A program made the position numbers and the translations under genes. A DNA stretch of 64,000 nt from JBBQXK01 sp052387255 (GTDB taxonomy: Bacteria; Pseudomonadota; Alphaproteobacteria; Rhodobacterales; Rhodobacteraceae). A model generated the notes under the pieces. That model saw only the letters and a list, made by a program, of their open reading frames with translations, ran no database searches and was not told where the DNA came from. Of the stretch, positions 35,181-43,580 are shown one piece after another. Numbering within the stretch: position 1 is the stretch's first letter; each line of letters begins with the position of its first letter. The stretch spans positions 1 to 64,000 of the forward strand of contig JBQTJI010000043.1 in NCBI GenBank assembly GCA_052387255.1. Reading direction: 5' to 3'.

Positions 35181-36599
35181 ATGACCGCTGCAAAGACATT
35201 GTACGACAAGATCTGGGATGCCCATCTGGTGGACGAGGCCCCGGACGGCACCTGCCTGCTGTATATCGACCGCCATCTGGTCCACGAGGTGACCAGCCCG
35301 CAGGCGTTCGAGGGCCTGCGCATGGCGGGCCGCCGCGTGCGCGCGCCCGACAAGACCATTGCCGTGCCCGACCACAACGTGCCGACCACGCCGGACCGCG
35401 CCGATGCCGCGACGATGACCGAGGACAGCCGCGTGCAGGTGGCGGCGCTGGACCGGAACGCGCGCGACTTCGGCATCCACTATTACCCCGTGTCGGATGT
35501 GCGGCAGGGCATCGTGCATATCGTCGGCCCCGAACAGGGCTGGACGCTGCCGGGCATGACCGTGGTCTGCGGCGATTCGCATACCGCCACGCACGGGGCC
35601 TTCGGGGCCCTGGCCCACGGCATCGGCACCTCAGAGGTGGAACATGTGCTGGCCACCCAGACGCTGATCCAGCGCAAGGCCCGCAACATGAAGGTCGAGA
35701 TCACGGGCAGCTTGCGCCCCGGCGTCACCGCCAAGGACATCACCCTGTCGGTGATCGGCGAGACGGGGACGGCGGGCGGCACCGGCCATGTCATCGAATA
35801 CTGCGGCCAGGCGATCCGCGAATTGTCGATGGAAGGCCGCATGACGGTCTGCAACATGGCCATCGAGGGCGGCGCACGGGCCGGCCTGATCGCGCCCGAC
35901 GAGACGACTTTCGCCTACTGCATGGGGCGTCCCCATGCGCCCAAGGGGGCGAAGTGGGAGGCGGCGCTGGCCTGGTGGCAGACCCTGTTCACCGACGAGG
36001 GTGCGCATTTCGACAAGGTGGTGACGATCCGTGGCGAGGACATCGCCCCTGTCGTGACCTGGGGCACCAGCCCCGAGGACGTGCTGCCGATCACCGGCGT
36101 GGTGCCCTCGCCCTCGGATTTCACGGGGGGCAAGGTCGAGGCCGTGCAACGCTCGCTCGACTACATGGGCCTCGTGCCGGGTCAGCGCCTGTCCGACATC
36201 GCCATCGACACGGTGTTCATCGGCTCCTGCACCAACGGCCGCATCGAGGACCTGCGCGCGGCGGCGGCGATCCTGAAGGGCCACAAGATCGCGGTCAAGC
36301 GCGCCATGGTGGTGCCGGGATCGGGTCTGGTGCGGGCCCAGGCCGAGGCCGAGGGTCTGGCGCAGGTGTTCATCGACGCCGGGTTCGAGTGGCGTCTGGC
36401 CGGCTGCTCGATGTGCCTTGCCATGAACCCCGACCAGCTGTCGCCCGGCGAACGCTGCGCCGCCACCTCCAACCGCAACTTCGAGGGGCGGCAGGGCCGG
36501 GGCGGCCGGACGCATCTGCTGTCGCCCGCCATGGCGGCGGCGGCGGCGATCACGGGGCGGCTGACGGATGTCAGGGAGATGATGGGGGAGGGGGTGTAG
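35181..36599 (+). CDS. leuC: 3-isopropylmalate dehydratase large subunit
   Basis: A 472-residue aconitase-family protein. The iron-sulfur ligands are in IGSCTNGRIEDL and in GCSMCLAMNPD, and the substrate loop is VCGDSHTATHGAFGALAHGIGTSE. With LeuD it isomerises 2- to 3-isopropylmalate in leucine synthesis. ATG 35181 was chosen over the in-frame GTG at 35172, because that GTG lies inside the ribosome site AAGGTG. Its stop codon overlaps by one base the GTG start of an unrelated gene (Nmad3 domain protein), so leuD is displaced by 1.3 kb. Confidence 0.97.
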   Translation: MTAAKTLYDKIWDAHLVDEAPDGTCLLYIDRHLVHEVTSPQAFEGLRMAGRRVRAPDKTIAVPDHNVPTTPDRADAATMTEDSRVQVAALDRNARDFGIHYYPVSDVRQGIVHIVGPEQGWTLPGMTVVCGDSHTATHGAFGALAHGIGTSEVEHVLATQTLIQRKARNMKVEITGSLRPGVTAKDITLSVIGETGTAGGTGHVIEYCGQAIRELSMEGRMTVCNMAIEGGARAGLIAPDETTFAYCMGRPHAPKGAKWEAALAWWQTLFTDEGAHFDKVVTIRGEDIAPVVTWGTSPEDVLPITGVVPSPSDFTGGKVEAVQRSLDYMGLVPGQRLSDIAIDTVFIGSCTNGRIEDLRAAAAILKGHKIAVKRAMVVPGSGLVRAQAEAEGLAQVFIDAGFEWRLAGCSMCLAMNPDQLSPGERCAATSNRNFEGRQGRGGRTHLLSPAMAAAAAITGRLTDVREMMGEGV

Positions 36600-37321
36600 T
36601 GCGCATCATCTTCAGCCGGAAGGGGGTGGACAGCGGCGCAGGTGGCTGTGCCTCACCGGTCGTGGAGGGTCGGTGCCTTTCACTTCCCATTCCAACAGTG
36701 CGCAATAGCGTTACCACCTATGCCGATCTGGGGCTTGGCGTTCACATCGAACGGGCCACGCGCGGACGGCTGGCTGGACACAACCTGTGCCACGCCGATC
36801 CTGAGTTTCGGGAAGGGCGAGCAGCCTTCGGCCAAGTTGGCGCAGCGCAATCACACCTTGCAAACCAGAACGTTGGTGTAGGCGACTTGTTCCTGTTTTT
36901 CGGGGTTTTTGGCGATGGCAGGCAGCGCCGTCATCGCTTGTTCGGCTGGTTAAGGGTTCAGGAGCGACGGCATGTCGGCCCTGCACCGGAACCCCAGTTC
37001 GTATTGGAGGGACCCCGACACCATCCACATGCAATGGGCAACTGGAACGAGAATAACGCGATCTACTTAGGTCCGGGCGGAACAAACGCCCCAGTCGACC
37101 CTGCACTTTGCCTTACAGCGGGGGATGGTGGACTAACAGACTGGGCCGTGCCCGATTGGTTGGCACGCCGACGCCTCAGTTATCATGAGGACCCTGCGCG
37201 TTGGTTGGTTCCGGGTCGGCTGCGTGCAGTGGCGCGGGGTCAGGAATTCGTAACTGACATCGGTGAGGATGATGAGGCCAACCGATGGACGGAGAACATA
37301 CTCGAAAGGATGGCGGCATGA
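36599..37321 (+). CDS. Nmad3-type putative nucleotide-modification protein
   Basis: A 240-residue protein matching, from memory, the nucleotide-modification-associated domain Nmad3. It opens RIIFSRKGVDSGAGGCASP (residues 2-20), then SLPIP, AFGQVGAAQSHLANQNVGVGD (77-96), the core LFLFFG (97-102), FGWLRV (115-120), HPHAMG (142-147) and the closing block RLSYHEDP and RGQEFV (213-218). Function is unproven; the family is predicted to act with DNA base modification. The start is GTG at 36599, overlapping the leuC stop, with GGGGGAGGGG upstream inside leuC. Its stop overlaps the next gene (ATGA). Base composition seems lower in GC than that of leuC. It is probably horizontally acquired. Confidence 0.75.
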   Translation: MRIIFSRKGVDSGAGGCASPVVEGRCLSLPIPTVRNSVTTYADLGLGVHIERATRGRLAGHNLCHADPEFREGRAAFGQVGAAQSHLANQNVGVGDLFLFFGVFGDGRQRRHRLFGWLRVQERRHVGPAPEPQFVLEGPRHHPHAMGNWNENNAIYLGPGGTNAPVDPALCLTAGDGGLTDWAVPDWLARRRLSYHEDPARWLVPGRLRAVARGQEFVTDIGEDDEANRWTENILERMAA

Positions 37322-37857
37322 CGCGGTTGTATCGCTATGTGATTGTGACGGATGGTGGCGATGCGCCATGCATCGACAACGCCACGGTCACGCTGGCGAC
37401 TTGCAAGCCCGTCATTCGCCGCACAGCGCGGGTCGGCGACTGGGTAGCAGCCTTTTCCGCAAGCCCCGCTCCTACAGGCTTGCTTGTCTGGGCGGGTCGG
37501 ATTGCCACGACCGAGGATTGGTTGGGCTATGCAGCGCGCTATCCCAGTCGACGCGATGCTTGTTACCGCCCCATCGTCTCGGGCGGCTTCGAACGGTTGC
37601 GTCCCGGATACCACGACAATCCGGCTCAGGTGGCCAAGGATCTCGGGGCGGGCATCCTGATCTTCGATCCCGCCGCGACATGGTACTTCGGCAATCGACC
37701 CGTGGCCTTGCCTGCCTACCTGATGCCGCTTGCTGCGCGGGGCATCGGTCATCGCGTGACGGGTGATGAACACGATATCGAAAGGCTGGTTCGCTGGCTG
37801 ACGGTCACTTATGCCCCGGGGCTGCATGGCAGTCCGACACATAGTCGCGCCTGCTGA
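37318..37857 (+). CDS. Nmad2-type putative nucleotide-modification protein
   Basis: A 179-residue protein matching, from memory, the Nmad2 domain. The diagnostic run is LATCKPVIRRTARVGDW (residues 26-42), preceded by LYRYVIVTDGG and DAPC (15-18), with YFG (123-125) and ARGIGHR (140-146) near the end. The cysteines C18 and C29 and D41 are candidates for catalysis or metal binding. The first ATG overlaps the Nmad3 stop by four bases, so the two are co-translated. Nmad domains were described by computational analysis of base-modification systems and have no assigned reaction as far as I know. It ends 29 bases before leuD. Confidence 0.78.
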   Translation: MTRLYRYVIVTDGGDAPCIDNATVTLATCKPVIRRTARVGDWVAAFSASPAPTGLLVWAGRIATTEDWLGYAARYPSRRDACYRPIVSGGFERLRPGYHDNPAQVAKDLGAGILIFDPAATWYFGNRPVALPAYLMPLAARGIGHRVTGDEHDIERLVRWLTVTYAPGLHGSPTHSRAC

Positions 37858-37886
37858 CTAGCGCGTCACAGCGAAAGGAGCTATCC

Positions 37887-38492
37887 ATGACCCCCTTCAC
37901 CACCCTCACCGGCATCGCCGCCCCGATGCCCCTGGTCAACATCGACACCGACATGATCATCCCCAAGCAGTTCCTGAAAACCATTGCCCGCACGGGCCTG
38001 GGCAAGAACCTGTTCGACGAGATGCGGTACACGCAGGACGGCGCGGAGATCCCGGACTTCGTGCTGAACCAGCCCGCCTACCGCCACGCGGAAATCCTGG
38101 TCGCGGGCGACAACTTCGGCTGCGGGTCCAGCCGCGAACACGCGCCCTGGGCACTTCTGGATTTCGGCATCCGCTGCGTCATCAGCACCTCCTTCGCCGA
38201 CATCTTCTTCAACAACTGCTTCAAGAACGGAATCCTGCCGGTGGTGCTGCCGCAGGAGGCCGTCGATATCCTGATGGCCGACGCCCGCAAGGGCGCGAAT
38301 GCGCGGATCACCGTGGACCTGGCGGAGCAGACCGTCACCACCTCGGACGGGCAATCCTTCGCCTTCGACGTCGATGCGCACCGCAAGCACTGCCTGATGA
38401 ACGGGTTGGACGACATCGGCCTGACGCTGGAGAAGGGTGCCGCCATCGACGCCTATGAACGTCGCGCGGCGACGCAGCAGCCCTGGGCATGA
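37887..38492 (+). CDS. leuD: 3-isopropylmalate dehydratase small subunit
   Basis: A 201-residue protein with the normal LeuD layout: MTPFTTLTGIAAPMPLVNIDTDMIIPKQFLKTI, then the swivelling-domain loop LVAGDNFGCGSSREHAPWALLDFGIRCVIS and FADIFFNNCFKNGILP. It binds LeuC to form isopropylmalate isomerase. The start has AAAGGAG upstream (GCGAAAGGAGCTATCC). It is separated from leuC by the Nmad3-Nmad2 genes, but all four are on one strand with very short gaps, so one transcript could still carry them. Confidence 0.97.
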   Translation: MTPFTTLTGIAAPMPLVNIDTDMIIPKQFLKTIARTGLGKNLFDEMRYTQDGAEIPDFVLNQPAYRHAEILVAGDNFGCGSSREHAPWALLDFGIRCVISTSFADIFFNNCFKNGILPVVLPQEAVDILMADARKGANARITVDLAEQTVTTSDGQSFAFDVDAHRKHCLMNGLDDIGLTLEKGAAIDAYERRAATQQPWA

Positions 38493-38620
38493 GGGGAATG
38501 CAGGGGCGGCGGTGGCGCAGCGGTTGCAGGGATCGGTCAGACCCGACAATCCCGCTTGGCAGCGGCATGTGACAGACGTTAGACTTTTCGGACACGGAGT
38601 TTTTCGCTGGGAGTTCGATC

Positions 38621-39034
38621 ATGAAATGCCTTGCCCTTGCCCTTCCGTTTGCCGTTGTCGCCGGTCTTGCGCGGGCCGGTGACTTGCCCCCTCCGACGAC
38701 CTCTTCCACCAACAATGACCCCTCGCTGTTCCTCGGCCTCGCCTGGACCTTTGGCGGCGAAGGCCTGGCGTCGTCGCCGTCCAGCGCGGGGGGCAGTGCC
38801 GGTCTGACGCTCAAGCTGTTGTCGACGAACGAGCGCAACGCCGGGGCATTTGCCGGCGGGGTGACCTACAACTTCGACGGCACCTGGGGCTGCGACCTGG
38901 GGCTGGCCTACAACGCCGACGATGCCACGGTCACCTTCGGCTATGACATCTGCAAGCGCGGCTTGCAGGTGGGCCTGGGCGGCACCAAGAAGCCGGACAC
39001 GACGACCTCGACCTACACCCCCCCCGAAGAGTGA
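38621..39034 (+). CDS. hypothetical secreted protein
   Basis: A 137-residue protein. Residues 1-19 (MKCLALALPFAVVAGLARA) are a signal peptide. The mature part is rich in Gly, Thr, Ser and Asp, with alternating hydrophobic residues (FLGLAWTFGGEGL, GGVTYNFDGTWGCDLGLAYNADDATVTFGY), suggesting a small beta-barrel or an outer-membrane-like protein. Two cysteines (GCDLG and DICKRG) could form a disulfide. I recognise no named family. It is followed at once by a dehydrogenase small subunit gene. Confidence 0.65.
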   Translation: MKCLALALPFAVVAGLARAGDLPPPTTSSTNNDPSLFLGLAWTFGGEGLASSPSSAGGSAGLTLKLLSTNERNAGAFAGGVTYNFDGTWGCDLGLAYNADDATVTFGYDICKRGLQVGLGGTKKPDTTTSTYTPPEE

Positions 39035-39035
39035 G

Positions 39036-39545
39036 TTGTTGACCGGGCGGCAGGCGGCAGGTGGCGGGCCGTCGCGGCGGGCGGCGCTGTCGGCGATGCT
39101 GTCGGTCGGGCTGGCCCCGCTCTTGCCGCCATCCGCTGCCTGGGCCGACGCGCCCCATGCCGCGCTTGGGGCCGTGCTGGACACGTTGCTGCCGGACGAC
39201 GGGCTGACGCCCGCTGCCACCGCGCTGGGCCTTGACGCCGAACTGCGCGACCTGCTGGCCGGGAATGACCTGCTGTCGCGGCTGTTCGCCACGGCACTCG
39301 ACTGGATGGACAGCCAGGGACCGCGCCCGTTCCGCGACCTTTCCCCTGCCGACCGCACGGCGATGCTGGCGGCCATGGCGGCGTCGGACCCGAACCTGAT
39401 CCCGGGGCGGTTCTACCACGTCGTCCGCGCGCTGGCGGTCGAACTGTACTATGCCCGGCCCGAGGCGCTGGCGGGCCTGCCGCTGCGGCCGGCACCGCAG
39501 CCTTTCGGCTATCCGCCCCAGGGCGACCCGCCGCGATGGGGCTAG
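39036..39545 (+). CDS. gluconate 2-dehydrogenase subunit 3-like protein
   Basis: A protein of about 169 residues. The N-terminus has a Tat-like signal (PSRRAALSAMLSVGLAPLLPPSAAWA). The remainder matches the gluconate 2-dehydrogenase subunit 3 family (AALGAVLDTLLPDDGLTPAATALGL, then NLIPGRFYHVVRALAVELYYARPEAL). Family members are small periplasmic subunits that assist GMC-type dehydrogenases. The start is uncertain: TTG at 39036 or 39039 follows the previous stop directly, and no ATG precedes the signal sequence. It overlaps the GMC gene by 10 bases. No cytochrome c subunit gene is adjacent. Confidence 0.8.
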   Translation: MLTGRQAAGGGPSRRAALSAMLSVGLAPLLPPSAAWADAPHAALGAVLDTLLPDDGLTPAATALGLDAELRDLLAGNDLLSRLFATALDWMDSQGPRPFRDLSPADRTAMLAAMAASDPNLIPGRFYHVVRALAVELYYARPEALAGLPLRPAPQPFGYPPQGDPPRWG

Positions 39546-41185
39546 CGGTCGGCCACGACGCCGTCGTCGTCGGGTCCGGCGCGGGCGGGGCGGCGGCGGC
39601 CTGGCGGCTGTGCGACCTCGGCCTGCGCGTCCTGCTGCTGGAGGCGGGTCCGGCCTTTGACCCCGTCACCGACTATCCGCTGGACAGCCCCGGGTGGGAA
39701 CGGCGGGGCTTTCCGGTCAGGCCGGGCAGCCGGGCCACCGTCGCCTGGGGCGATCTGGGCAGGCTGGACCCTGCCGACGACGATCTTGCATCGTGGTCGG
39801 CGGCGGGTTTTCCCTGGCGGCTGCCGCCGGGGTCCCCCCGCCCCCCGGTGGCCGGGGGCTATGCCCATGTGCGGGGCGTGGGCGGCAGCACGCTGCACTT
39901 TGTCGGCGAGGCGCACCGCCTGCACCCTGCGGCCTTCCGCCCCCGTGCCGCGACCGGCGAGGGGCAGGACTGGCCGCTGACCTACGACGATCTGGAACCC
40001 CACTATGCGCGGGCCGAGGCGGTGATCGGTGTCGCGGGGGCCACATCCGGCACGGATGGGCGCTGGCGCAGCACGGACTATCCCCTGCCACCGCATCCGC
40101 TGGGCCCCGGTGCCCTGGCGCTGGTCGCCGCCGGGGCGCGGATCGGGCAGGCGTGGCAGGTCAACCCCCGCGCCGTCCTGTCGATGCCCTATGACGACCG
40201 GCCCGCCTGCAACTATTGCGGCCAGTGCGCGCGGGGCTGTCCGCTGGGCGACAAGGGGTCGGCCGATGTGACCTTCCTGCGCCGGGCGCAGGCCACGGGG
40301 CGGCTGCATCTGGTGGCGGATGCCATTGTGACGCGCCTGCACCCCGCGCCGGACGGGCGCATCGCGCGGCTGACGGTGGTGCGGGGCCGCAGCGTGGAAC
40401 AGGTCGAGACGCCGCTTCTGTTCCTGGCGGCGGGGGCGGTGCAGACGCCGCGCCTGCTGCTGCTGTCCGCCGGGCGCGACGCGCCGGACGGCATCGCCAA
40501 CGCCTCGGGTCAGGTCGGACGGCACTTCATGGAAACGCTGGCCTGGCGCGCGGCCGGCCTGGTGCCGGGCCTGACCGGCAGCCACCTGGGCCTGCCGGCC
40601 GATGCCGTCTGGTGGGGGCCGGGACCGGCGCATGGGTTCCGGCTGAACCACGGCACGGCAGAGCGGGGGCTGAACGGCCCGATCAGCTATGTGTCGCGGT
40701 TGATGCCGGGGTTCGGCGCGGGGCTGAAGGCGGCGTTGCGCGCAGGGTTCGGGTCGGCACTGGCGGTCGTGGCGATCGGGCAGGTCGTGCCCGACGGCCG
40801 GTCGCGCGTCGATCTGGACCCTTCGGGGCGCGACGAGCGTGGGCTTCCGCTGGCGCGGATATCCTCGGTTCTGACAGGCGCATCGCTGGACCGGCTTCGG
40901 GCGATGCGCGACGCCACCCGCGCCGTTCTGGCCGAAGCCGGGGCCACGCTGGCGGAAGAGGCGGGCAGCCGCGACGGGTTTCTGTCGACCCATGTGTTCG
41001 GCACCGCCCGGATGGGAACCGACCCCGCCCTGTCGGTCGCAGGCCCCGATTGCCGGGCGCATGACCACGCAAACCTGTGGATCACCGACGCCTCGGTCTT
41101 TCCCGGCACGGGGTTCGGAGAGGCACCGGCGCTGACGGTGATGGCGCTGGCCCTGCGCGCCGCCGAGGCCGCCGTGGCTCGGTAG
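39536..41185 (+). CDS. GMC-family dehydrogenase (gluconate/sugar dehydrogenase-like)
   Basis: A 549-residue FAD enzyme. It opens with the FAD fold VVVGSGAGGAAAAWRLCDLGL, then YAHVRGVGGSTLHFVGEAHR, the cysteine cluster NYCGQCARGCPLGDKGSA (residues about 225-245), and ends HVFGTARMGTDP, ITDASVFPGTGFGEAPALTVMA. This is the large subunit of a membrane-associated sugar-acid or alcohol dehydrogenase; the substrate is unknown. The cysteine cluster is typical of the gluconate-2-dehydrogenase group. Electrons normally go to a cytochrome c subunit, which is not encoded in the neighbourhood. It overlaps the small-subunit gene by 10 bases, so the two are coupled. Confidence 0.9.
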   Translation: MGLAVGHDAVVVGSGAGGAAAAWRLCDLGLRVLLLEAGPAFDPVTDYPLDSPGWERRGFPVRPGSRATVAWGDLGRLDPADDDLASWSAAGFPWRLPPGSPRPPVAGGYAHVRGVGGSTLHFVGEAHRLHPAAFRPRAATGEGQDWPLTYDDLEPHYARAEAVIGVAGATSGTDGRWRSTDYPLPPHPLGPGALALVAAGARIGQAWQVNPRAVLSMPYDDRPACNYCGQCARGCPLGDKGSADVTFLRRAQATGRLHLVADAIVTRLHPAPDGRIARLTVVRGRSVEQVETPLLFLAAGAVQTPRLLLLSAGRDAPDGIANASGQVGRHFMETLAWRAAGLVPGLTGSHLGLPADAVWWGPGPAHGFRLNHGTAERGLNGPISYVSRLMPGFGAGLKAALRAGFGSALAVVAIGQVVPDGRSRVDLDPSGRDERGLPLARISSVLTGASLDRLRAMRDATRAVLAEAGATLAEEAGSRDGFLSTHVFGTARMGTDPALSVAGPDCRAHDHANLWITDASVFPGTGFGEAPALTVMALALRAAEAAVAR

Positions 41186-41248
41186 TGCCGCGAACCATCG
41201 GCCCGTGCGATGCCGGACGCGGCGCAGGCTTGTGACGAAAAACCCGCC

Positions 41249-41268
41249 TGCCGCAATATCTTGCGGCA
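41249..41268 (+). terminator. stem-loop after the GMC gene
   Basis: TGCCGCAA (41249-41256) and TTGCGGCA (41261-41268) form a perfect 8-bp stem with the loop TATC, 64 bases beyond the GMC stop. No T-run follows, so factor-independent termination is unsure. The space to the next gene (41186-41407) otherwise holds only a likely promoter, with no gene. Confidence 0.5.
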
Positions 41269-41407
41269 CGTTCCTCAGGTAGGGCCAAAGCATCGCAACG
41301 ACGGCGCGACTTTGCTTCAATCTTGCAACACCTTTGCCCCGAAAGCGCCACGTCGGCGGGGTTAATCTTTCTGCACCGTTGCGAGGTCGACCGAAAGAAG
41401 GCACAAA

Positions 41408-42340
41408 TTGGGCAAGATTGAGGCAATCCGCCACAAAGTGCGGGATATCGGGCGACAGGTGCGGCGAGAGATCGCATCACGCCCCATCGAGGGTGAAGCA
41501 GGCGTGCTGTCGCAGATCACGGGCGCATTGGTCAGGGCTGTGCTGGTGATGGTGCTGGTCGCCACGCCGTCGGTCCTGGTGCCGGGCACCGGCATGGACG
41601 GCAAGCAGATGGTGGCGCTGGTCGCGCTGTTCGCGGGCATCCTGACGTTTGTCGAGTATTTCTCGACCTATCCCGGCCTGATCGAGTTCCGCGACGCAGC
41701 CCCCTACAACCGCACGCGCTATGTCATGCTGTTCCTGATGGTGTTCCTGCTGTCGGTCGCGGCGCGCAACGACGTGGCGCCCTCGACCACGGGCGCGCTG
41801 GTGGCGGCCCTGGCGCATGTGATGGGGGCGGCGCTGGACTTTCCCTACAGCCCGGTGCGGCTGGTCACGTTGATGCTGACCGAGGGGCGCGATCCGGCGA
41901 TGGCCCAGGACGTGCGCGCGGCGGCGGGGGCGGCCTACATGGTGGCGCTGCTGGTCCTGTGCGTGTTCGTGCTGGTGCTGCGGTTGCGCCAGTGGCCGGG
42001 GCAGGACCGGGCGTTCAACGTCTGGGTGAACCTGCCGACCTTCGATCCGACCGCAGGCGGCGACGTGGTGGCTCGACTCGAACGCGACGCGCGTGCCAAT
42101 CTGGCGATGGGGTTCGTGCTGCCCTTCGTCATTCCGGCGGTGATGCAACTGGGGGGCATGGGCCTTGGCACCTTCGACCTCGCGGCACCGCAGACGCTGA
42201 TATGGACGATTTCCGCCTGGGCCTTCCTGCCTGCCAGCCTGTTCATGCGGGGCATCGCCATGGGCCGCATCGCGTCGCGCATCCGCGACCGGCGGCGGCA
42301 GGTGGCCGAAGGTATGGCGGGCGAGTTCTCGCCGGTCTGA
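41408..42340 (+). CDS. conserved membrane protein of unknown function
   Basis: A 310-residue integral membrane protein with roughly six hydrophobic segments (among them ALVRAVLVMVLVATPSVLV, YVMLFLMVFLLSVAA, AYMVALLVLCVFVLVL and the C-terminal TLIWTISAWAFLPASLFM). It has basic patches at both ends. I recognise no named family. The start is TTG at 41408, with GAAAGAAGG upstream; a later ATG would cut off the first helical region. The next gene overlaps its stop. Confidence 0.7.
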   Translation: MGKIEAIRHKVRDIGRQVRREIASRPIEGEAGVLSQITGALVRAVLVMVLVATPSVLVPGTGMDGKQMVALVALFAGILTFVEYFSTYPGLIEFRDAAPYNRTRYVMLFLMVFLLSVAARNDVAPSTTGALVAALAHVMGAALDFPYSPVRLVTLMLTEGRDPAMAQDVRAAAGAAYMVALLVLCVFVLVLRLRQWPGQDRAFNVWVNLPTFDPTAGGDVVARLERDARANLAMGFVLPFVIPAVMQLGGMGLGTFDLAAPQTLIWTISAWAFLPASLFMRGIAMGRIASRIRDRRRQVAEGMAGEFSPV

Positions 42341-43401
42341 TCCTGCTCTTGGTGCTGGCGCGGCCTGTCATGGCCGAGGGGCTGCGGCTGGCGACGTGGA
42401 ATGCCGAACTGGGGCGCGCGGGGCCGGGGCTGCTGCTGCGCGACATCCTGAAGGGCGACGACCCCCAGATCGCGGCGGCGGTGCAGGTCATCGCGGCGCT
42501 GGACGCCGACGTGCTGCTGCTGACCGGGGTCGATTTCGACCACGGGCTGGTGGCCCTGACGGCGCTGGAAGCATTGCTGCCGGGCGCGGGCTATCCGCAC
42601 CTCTTGGCCCTGCGGCCCAACACCGGCATGGCCACGGGGCTGGATTTGGACGGCGACGGACGGCTGGGCAGCCCCCGCGACGCGCAAGGCTGGGGCCGGT
42701 TCGCGGGTGCGGGCGGGATGGCGATCCTGTCGCGCGTTCCGGTCGACCGCTCGGCGGTGCGCGACCTGTCGGCGATGCTGTGGCGCGACCTGCCGGGCGC
42801 GATCCTGCCGCCCGGATACCTCGAAGCCCACGCCGCAGTGCAGCGGCTGTCCACGACGGGGCACTGGGTGGTGCCGCTGGTCCTGCCCGGCGGGGGCCGC
42901 CTGACGCTCTTGGCCTGGCACGCCACGCCCCCGGTCTTCGACGGCCCCGAAGACCGCAACGGGCGGCGCAACCACGACGAGGCAGCGCTGTGGCTGCGGC
43001 TGATGGAGGGCACGCTCGGCCCGGTGCCCGAGGTGCCGTTCGTCATCATCGGCGACGCCAACCTTGATCCCGAAGATGGCGAGGGGCGCAGGCAGGCCAT
43101 CCGATCCCTGCTGTCCCACCCCGCCCTGCAGGACCCCGCGCCCAAGGGCACGCACGGCCGCACCGAGCCCGCCCACAAGGGCGACGCAGCGCTGGACACC
43201 GCGCTGTTCGATCCGGGGCCGGGGGGCCTGCGGGTGGACCTGGTCCTGCCCTCGGCCGACCTGACCGTGACCGCATCGGGTGTGCTGTGGCCGCCCGACG
43301 GCGACCCGCTGGCCGCCACGCTGCGCACGGCAAGCCGCCACAGGCCGGTCTGGGTGGAGGTCGACTTGCCCACCCTCCGATCACGCCCACGGCTCCCATG
43401 A
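42337..43401 (+). CDS. endonuclease/exonuclease/phosphatase family protein, secreted
   Basis: A protein of about 354 residues with a hydrophobic N-terminus (LILLLVLARPVMA) and then an EEP fold: LRLATWNAELG (residues about 17-27, the first active-site Asn), LLAWHATPP and the metal/catalytic block VPFVIIGDANLDPEDGEG, ending ALDTALFDPGPGGLRVDLVLPS and RHRPVWVEVDL. It probably acts outside the cytoplasm on nucleic acids or phosphoesters. The start codon is unclear: CTG 42337 overlaps the preceding stop, and GTG 42352 and ATG 42370 would cut into the signal sequence. The preceding frame includes arginines that would suit a signal peptide. Confidence 0.78.
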   Translation: MILLLVLARPVMAEGLRLATWNAELGRAGPGLLLRDILKGDDPQIAAAVQVIAALDADVLLLTGVDFDHGLVALTALEALLPGAGYPHLLALRPNTGMATGLDLDGDGRLGSPRDAQGWGRFAGAGGMAILSRVPVDRSAVRDLSAMLWRDLPGAILPPGYLEAHAAVQRLSTTGHWVVPLVLPGGGRLTLLAWHATPPVFDGPEDRNGRRNHDEAALWLRLMEGTLGPVPEVPFVIIGDANLDPEDGEGRRQAIRSLLSHPALQDPAPKGTHGRTEPAHKGDAALDTALFDPGPGGLRVDLVLPSADLTVTASGVLWPPDGDPLAATLRTASRHRPVWVEVDLPTLRSRPRLP

Positions 43402-43580
43402 CTTGGCAGTGGCTCGCGCAGAGCGCAGAGCCCCTGACCCGAGGCTTTCCACACCCCACAGTGTTCACTTTGCGTTCTTGCCATTCGGTCTCTGCCCGGC
43501 TAGCATCGCACGTCACCGAATGATAGGATTCGAACGCCGACAATGCTTCCTGACGTTCAACATGTAGGCACTCCGAGACC

